DNA of 64,000 bases from the NCBI RefSeq assembly GCF_024298925.1, contig NZ_CP101283.1, positions 2,113,001 through 2,177,000 of the forward strand. Reading direction: 5' to 3'. A model generated the notes under the pieces. It was not told the DNA's origin, made no database searches, and saw only the letters and a program-made list of their open reading frames with translations. Source of the stretch: Phenylobacterium sp. LH3H17 (GTDB lineage: Bacteria; Pseudomonadota; Alphaproteobacteria; Caulobacterales; Caulobacteraceae). Positions within the stretch are counted from its first letter, which is position 1, and the number at the start of each line of letters is the position of its first letter. Position numbers and translations under genes: made by a program. Below are positions 59,555 to 64,000 of the stretch, one piece after another.

Positions 59555-59650
59555 TGCGGCGGAGCCTATCGCCCGGACCCGTCATTGAAAAGATATGTTA
59601 CAGGCCGTGAGGGAGCAGGCGTACGACCTGCCGGAAATGTCACGCCGAAC

Positions 59651-60655
59651 CTACTGATCCTGCGGGATATTTCGCTGGGTCTCGACGGTCGCTGCAATGA
59701 AGGCGAGGGTCTCCTTTCGCCAGGCTTCGCGCCAGGGATCGGCTTCCAGGTGCAGGGCGCGCCGCGCGCCGGGGACGGGAACAGCGCGGCACCGGGGCGC
59801 CTCGCGGCACAGGGAAGCGCCAAGCTCGCCGGGATTTAGCATCAGGATGGGGGCCCGCGTGGCGGCGGCCCGTTCGATGGCCTTGCGGCTGGCGGCTCGG
59901 TGCGCGCCGAGCCAGCCGCGGCTCGGTCCGCTCATGCGCAGGTCAGGATTGGCGGTCTGCCACGCCTGGCCGATCTTGCCCCGCCAGCGGTCGTGGGTGA
60001 ACCCCCGGGAGAGGTCATCGGGCCCGTCGCGGGTCCATGCCTTCCAGCCCGGGGCGGCGAGCCGGTCGAGGCCGGGCGCCCATTTCGGGGCCGGCTCCGC
60101 CACATCGGCCGAGAGCCAGGGCGAGGATGCGATCACGCCATCGACCTTCAGGCCGGATTGGACCGCGGCCAGGGCCACGGCCGCGCCGTCGGCGTGTCCC
60201 AGCAGGATGACCGGCATGTCCTGCGGCGCCCGGACCACGACTTTCAGCAGGTGCATCAGACCGGTGACGTCCGGGTCGAAACTCGGCGCGTGGCCCAGGT
60301 CGCGGGGCAGGACGAAGCGCTCGGAGCCGCCCTGGCCGGCGCGGTCCAGGATCCAGACCGTATAGCCTTCGCCCGCCAGGTCGCGGACCGTCTCGAACCA
60401 GACCTCGGCGCTCTCGCCGTAGCCGGGGACGATAACCACCACGGCGCGCGGCGCCCGCGATGTGCTGGCCACGCCGTAGCGCTGGACGGGATTCAGGCCG
60501 GTGCGGATGAAGCCCCAGGCCCAGCCCTCGGGCGGCTGGAACCGCGCGCCGAGCGAGGGCGGGACCCGGCTTTCGGCAAACGGCGCGCGTGCCTCGTCGC
60601 GTCCGCAAGCCGCGAGAACCAGGAGCAAGGCGGCGATCACGGACGCACGGATCAT
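59651..60655 (-). CDS. Lipoprotein alpha/beta-hydrolase homologue lacking the nucleophile Ser
   Basis: 334 residues. Lipoprotein signal with lipobox LAAC (Cys17); ATG 60655 chosen for this. Serine-aminopeptidase/monoacylglycerol-lipase-type fold: [33 protein letters not shown]. The nucleophile elbow reads [11 protein letters not shown]: Ala155 where GHSxG is expected; the acidic residue region ([10 protein letters not shown]) also lacks a clear Asp, while a His remains in RRALHLEAD. Probably a catalytically dead or altered member. The 96-bp gap to the next gene downstream holds only a weak GCAGG/CCTGC hairpin. Confidence 0.8.
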   Translation of the reverse strand: MIRASVIAALLLVLAACGRDEARAPFAESRVPPSLGARFQPPEGWAWGFIRTGLNPVQRYGVASTSRAPRAVVVIVPGYGESAEVWFETVRDLAGEGYTVWILDRAGQGGSERFVLPRDLGHAPSFDPDVTGLMHLLKVVVRAPQDMPVILLGHADGAAVALAAVQSGLKVDGVIASSPWLSADVAEPAPKWAPGLDRLAAPGWKAWTRDGPDDLSRGFTHDRWRGKIGQAWQTANPDLRMSGPSRGWLGAHRAASRKAIERAAATRAPILMLNPGELGASLCREAPRCRAVPVPGARRALHLEADPWREAWRKETLAFIAATVETQRNIPQDQ

Positions 60656-60732
60656 CGTTGAGTTTGAGCATGCGGCGGGTGGCCGCTCAATCACGGCTTG
60701 ATCCGGAGGCTTCGAAAGACGATCTAGGCCCC

Positions 60733-61695
60733 ATGGCGACCGTCATCGATACGCTCAGCGGCGCGCGTCCGCGCCATCCCGAGAAGCAGGCCCGGCCGGA
60801 CACCCCGATGCTGCGCAAGCCCGAGTGGCTGCGTGTCCGGGCGCCGGGTTCGCCCGGCTACAACGCCACCCGCGCCATCGTGAAGGAACATGGCCTCACG
60901 ACCGTCTGCGCGGAGGCGGCCTGCCCGAACATCGGCGAGTGCTGGAGCCAGAACCACGCCACCATGATGATCATGGGCGAGATCTGCACCCGGGCCTGCG
61001 CCTTCTGCAACGTCGCCACCGGCAAGCCCAATGCGCTGGATCCGACCGAGCCCTCCCGGGTCGGCGACGCGGTGGCCAAGATGGGCCTGAAGCACGTGGT
61101 CATCACCTCGGTGGACCGCGACGACCTTGCCGATGGGGGCGCGGCCCACTTCGCCGCGGTGGTCCATGCGATCCGCGCCGCCGCGCCCGGCACGACGGTG
61201 GAGATCCTGACGCCGGACTTCCTGAGGAAGCCGACGGCGGCCGCCGAGGCGGTCATCGATTCAAGGCCGGACGTCTTCAACCACAACCTGGAGACCGTGC
61301 CGCGGCTCTATCTCTCGATCCGACCCGGCGCGCGCTATTTCCACTCCCTGCGACTGCTGGAGCGGGTGAAGGAGCGCGACCCCAACCAGTTCACCAAGTC
61401 CGGCCTGATGGTCGGCCTGGGCGAGACCAAGGAGGAGGTCATGCAGGTGATGGACGACATGCGCTCGGCCGGGATCGATTTCCTGACCATCGGCCAGTAC
61501 CTGCAGCCCACACGCAAGCACGCCGCCGTCGACCGTTTCGTGCACCCCGACGAGTTCCGCGCCTATGAGGAGATCGCCCGGGCCAAGGGCTTCCTCATGG
61601 TCTCGGCCAGTCCGCTGACGAGGTCCTCGCACCATGCCGGCGAGGACTTCGCCCGGCTGAAGGCCGCGCGGCTCGCCAAGGACGCGGCGGCCTAG
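60733..61695 (+). CDS. lipA: Lipoyl synthase
   Basis: Radical-SAM enzyme inserting two sulfurs into octanoyl-protein to make lipoamide, needed by PdhB, PdhC and other lipoyl proteins. 320 residues: auxiliary cluster [13 protein letters not shown], radical-SAM cluster CTRACAFCN, and the C-terminal RSSHHAGE with the conserved RSS Ser. ATG 60733. Location near the pdh operon is common. Confidence 0.97.
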   Translation: MATVIDTLSGARPRHPEKQARPDTPMLRKPEWLRVRAPGSPGYNATRAIVKEHGLTTVCAEAACPNIGECWSQNHATMMIMGEICTRACAFCNVATGKPNALDPTEPSRVGDAVAKMGLKHVVITSVDRDDLADGGAAHFAAVVHAIRAAAPGTTVEILTPDFLRKPTAAAEAVIDSRPDVFNHNLETVPRLYLSIRPGARYFHSLRLLERVKERDPNQFTKSGLMVGLGETKEEVMQVMDDMRSAGIDFLTIGQYLQPTRKHAAVDRFVHPDEFRAYEEIARAKGFLMVSASPLTRSSHHAGEDFARLKAARLAKDAAA

Positions 61696-61699
61696 GGAC

Positions 61700-62143
61700 T
61701 TGCAGCACCACGTCGAGAAGACGCTGCCCTATACGCCCGACCAGCTCTTCGCCCTGGTGGGCGACATCGAGGCCTATCCGCAGTTCGTGCCGTGGATTCA
61801 GTCCATGCGCACCTGGAACGCCCGCCTGGAAGGGCAGGGGGTCAGCCTGGTCGACGCCCAGGCCGGGGTCGGGTTCTCGTTCCTGAAGGAGAAGTTCTCC
61901 ACCCGCGTCCGCCGCGACGCCGACGGCCGGCAGATCGACGTGGCCCTGCTGTCAGGACCGTTCCGTCACCTCGCCAACCGCTGGAAGTTCGTCGAGGTCC
62001 CGGGCGGCACGAAGATCGAGTTCGATATAGATTTCGAATTCAAATCCCGTCTGCTCGCCGGTCTGCTTTCCGCAAACTTCCACCACGCGGTGGACAAGCT
62101 GATGGCCTGCTTCGAGGCGCGAGCTAAGGCGCTCTACGGCTAA
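61700..62143 (+). CDS. COQ10/RatA START-domain protein
   Basis: 147 residues, one START/polyketide-cyclase domain: LPYTPDQLFALVGDIEAYPQ at the start, GPFRHLANRWKFVEVPGG and FKSRLLAGLLSANFHHAVDK. Family members bind ubiquinone (Coq10) or, in E. coli RatA, block 70S association; the alphaproteobacterial member next to lipA is usually taken as quinone-related. TTG start at 61700, 4 bp after lipA. Shares 4 bp convergently with cinA. Confidence 0.85.
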   Translation: MQHHVEKTLPYTPDQLFALVGDIEAYPQFVPWIQSMRTWNARLEGQGVSLVDAQAGVGFSFLKEKFSTRVRRDADGRQIDVALLSGPFRHLANRWKFVEVPGGTKIEFDIDFEFKSRLLAGLLSANFHHAVDKLMACFEARAKALYG

Positions 62144-62631
62144 CTCATCCGGTCTCGCAGGGCTTGCAGGGCCGCCTGGATCGCCAGTTCCTGGATCTCC
62201 GCCCGGGTCTCGCCGTCGAACAGTTCGGCGCGGTGCATCAGACCGTGATTGGTGCGGGCCGTGGCGATGTGGACCGTGCCGACCGGCTTCAGCCGCGTGC
62301 CGCCCGTGGGGCCCGCGACGCCGGTGACCGCCACGGCGATGTGGGCGTTGGAGGCCTCCAGGGCGCCCTCGGCCATCATCCGGGCCACCGGTTCGGACAC
62401 CGCGCCCAGGTCGGCGATCAGGTCGCCGGGAACCCCCAGCATCTCCTGCTTGGCGCGGTTGGTGTAGGTGATGAAACCGCGCTCGAAGACATCGGAGGCG
62501 CCGGGGATCGAACAGATCGCGCCGGCCACCAGTCCGCCGGTGCAGCTCTCGGCGGTGACGATCCGCAGGGACCGTTCCCGGGCCTCGTCGATCAGCAGCC
62601 GCGCCAGGGTGACGATCTCCAGGGAAAACAT
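62140..62631 (-). CDS. pncC: CinA C-terminal domain protein (nicotinamide-nucleotide amidohydrolase)
   Basis: Deamidates NMN to NaMN in NAD recycling. 163 residues from ATG 62631: TAESCTGGLVAGAICSIPGA with active-site Ser, GFITYTNRAKQEMLGV, VAVTGVAGPTGGT. Only the amidohydrolase domain is present; the N-terminal MoaB-like/COG1058 half of full CinA is missing, as in E. coli PncC/YgaD. The longer upstream frame is non-coding. Confidence 0.9.
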   Translation of the reverse strand: MFSLEIVTLARLLIDEARERSLRIVTAESCTGGLVAGAICSIPGASDVFERGFITYTNRAKQEMLGVPGDLIADLGAVSEPVARMMAEGALEASNAHIAVAVTGVAGPTGGTRLKPVGTVHIATARTNHGLMHRAELFDGETRAEIQELAIQAALQALRDRMS

Positions 62632-62714
62632 GGCGCGGAACTCCAAATGGCTAGGCAAGGCGAAGGCGAGACCACAACATCGCCCTTCGTGCGGATACAA
62701 GCCGAATCGAGCCC

Positions 62715-64000
62715 ATGACCACTGTTGAAAAGGCCGTCCGGCCAAGCTTGAGCGTCGCACCCGCGCTCTTCGTCGTCACCATCTTCGCCAGCGCCGGCCT
62801 GGTCTTCATGGTCCAGCCCATGGTGGCCAAGCTGGTTCTGCCCTTGCTCGGCGGCAGCCCGTCGGTCTGGAACACCTCCATCGCCTTCTTCCAGGGGGCG
62901 CTGCTGGCCGGCTACGGCTACGCCCACCTGCTGCAGAGGGTCGCCTCGATCCGCGGCCAGGCCCTGGTCCACGGCGCCGCCCTGCTGCTGGCGGCCCTGA
63001 CCCTGCCGCTGCATGTAACTGGCGTGTTCGGGGAACCGAGCTCGGAGCATCCGTCGCTCTGGCTGCTAGGGGTGCTGGCGGTCTCCATCGGGGCGCCGTT
63101 CGCGGTGCTGTCGGCGACCGCGCCGCTGGTCCAGGCCTGGCATGCGCGGACCCTGCACGCCGAGACCGGGGCCGAGCCCTATGTCCTCTACGCCGCGTCG
63201 AACCTGGGCAGCCTGCTGGCCCTGCTGGCCTATCCCATCGTCGTCGAGCCCCTCGCCACCCTGCGCCACCAGACCCTGGGCTGGAGCCTGGGCTACGGGA
63301 CCTTCATCCTGCTCATGGGGGCGTTGGCCATGGCCGTCTCTCGCGCCCCTTCGGTCGTGGCCGAGACCGCCAGGGCCGAGGCCGGACCCGCGCCGACCTG
63401 GCGCCAGCGTCTGGTCTGGATCGCGCTCGCGGCCATCCCGTCCAGCCTGATGCTGGGGGTCACGACCCATCTGACTACGGACGTGGCCTCGGCGCCGTTC
63501 ATCTGGGTGGTGCCGCTGGCGCTCTATCTCGGCACCTTCATCATCGCCTTTTCCGACAAGCCGCTGATCTCCGAGCACACGACGCTGATCCTGCAGGCCG
63601 CGGCGGTGGCCGCTTGCGCCGGCCTGTTGCCGTTCAAGCACGTACATCTGCTGCTGCAGGTCTTCGTCCACCTGTCGGCGTTCTTCCTGACGGCGCTCAT
63701 GTGCCATCAGGCCCTGGTCGCCAGGCGACCGAATCCGGCTCACCTCACAGAGTTCTATCTGTGGATGTCGTTGGGCGGCGTGGTGGGCGGATCGTTCAAC
63801 GCCTTCGTGGCGCCTGTCATCTTCAACAACGTCTGGGAATATCCCCTCGTGCTGGCGCTTGCCTGCCTGGCCCGGCCCGGATGGGGAAATATCGAGCCCT
63901 GGCGGTGGATCACCTTCGGCCTCGGCGCGGCTGGAGCCGTCGCGGCGCCGATCCTCGCCGGCCTCAACCTTCTCGGCGACAAGATGGACCTGGCGGGGAC
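62715..64000 (+). CDS. Fused MFS/spermidine-synthase-like membrane protein (3' end outside window)
   Basis: ATG at 62715; the frame is open to the window end (428 codons). Starts TTVEKAVRPSLSVAPALFVV and has about ten hydrophobic helices with VFMVQPMVAKLVLPLLGGSP, VWNTSIAFFQGALLAGYGYA, ATAPLVQAWHA, and PFIWVVPLALYLGTFIIAFS, the pattern of the N-terminal membrane half of fused MFS/spermidine synthases. The methyltransferase-like half would lie beyond 64000. Role unproven in bacteria. Divergent from the pncC gene. Confidence 0.85.
   Translation, partial: MTTVEKAVRPSLSVAPALFVVTIFASAGLVFMVQPMVAKLVLPLLGGSPSVWNTSIAFFQGALLAGYGYAHLLQRVASIRGQALVHGAALLLAALTLPLHVTGVFGEPSSEHPSLWLLGVLAVSIGAPFAVLSATAPLVQAWHARTLHAETGAEPYVLYAASNLGSLLALLAYPIVVEPLATLRHQTLGWSLGYGTFILLMGALAMAVSRAPSVVAETARAEAGPAPTWRQRLVWIALAAIPSSLMLGVTTHLTTDVASAPFIWVVPLALYLGTFIIAFSDKPLISEHTTLILQAAAVAACAGLLPFKHVHLLLQVFVHLSAFFLTALMCHQALVARRPNPAHLTEFYLWMSLGGVVGGSFNAFVAPVIFNNVWEYPLVLALACLARPGWGNIEPWRWITFGLGAAGAVAAPILAGLNLLGDKMDLAG

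Overview
The window is a 64 kb piece of a GC-rich alphaproteobacterial chromosome, most probably a Caulobacteraceae (Caulobacter/Phenylobacterium-like). The order lolC-lolD-[29-codon SOS membrane peptide]-dnaE, the run rpsB-tsf-pyrH-frr-uppS-cdsA-dxr-rseP(mmpA)-bamA-skp-lpxD-fabZ-lpxA-lpxI-lpxB, lexA with a GTTC-N7-GTTC operator, and PDH E1-beta carrying its own lipoyl domain all point there. Almost everything is housekeeping. I see no phage, insertion sequence, CRISPR array, tRNA or rRNA gene.

Layout. 1-6.7 kb: end of the complex I operon (nuoM, nuoN), then birA, coaX, rnj, mce and a DUF1467 gene in one tight + strand run. 6.7-13.3 kb: a 290-bp gap with a strong terminator, lipoprotein-release genes lolC/lolD, an SOS-controlled 29-aa peptide (sidA-like), dnaE and two small genes. 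13.3-28.5 kb: ribosomal protein S2 with a structured leader, EF-Ts, UMP kinase, RRF, then undecaprenyl/CDP-DAG/MEP synthesis, RseP, BamA, Skp and the first half of lipid A synthesis. 28.4-34.5 kb: gltA, gltX, comEC, lexA. 34.6-41.8 kb: - strand run ppiD-trpE, then trpG-trpD-trpC-AlgX-like gene leading to lexA, with a one-helix membrane peptide gene on the + strand between trpE and trpG. 41.8-51.4 kb: tpiA, secG, pyrG, rpmF, eno, a dicarboxylate/amino-acid symporter, ftsB, with small accessory enzymes on the - strand. 51.4-62.6 kb: pdhA-pdhB-(two inserted genes)-pdhC-lpd, a DoxX protein, an acyl-CoA/ACP ligase, a lipoprotein hydrolase homologue that lacks the nucleophile serine, lipA, a COQ10/RatA protein and cinA. 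The window ends inside a fused MFS/spermidine-synthase gene.

How they fit together. Envelope biogenesis (lolCD, uppS, cdsA, dxr, rseP, bamA, skp, lpxDAIB, ppiD, secG) sits beside translation and central metabolism (nuo, gltA, tpiA, eno, pdh, lipA). Lipoic acid synthesis (lipA) lies next to the lipoyl-dependent PDH genes. The DNA-damage theme is the most interesting: lexA carries its own operator, and a second LexA-type operator controls a 29-aa membrane peptide directly ahead of dnaE, matching the SidA division-inhibitor arrangement of Caulobacter. Many candidate promoters fit the Caulobacter housekeeping pattern (TTGACGS, 10-15 bp, GCTANAWC). These were matched by eye and remain predictions. 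I did not find a clearly new multi-gene system. The best leads are the sidA-like locus, the two genes embedded in the pdh operon, the AlgX-like gene beside trpC, small unannotated proteins and several structured leaders.
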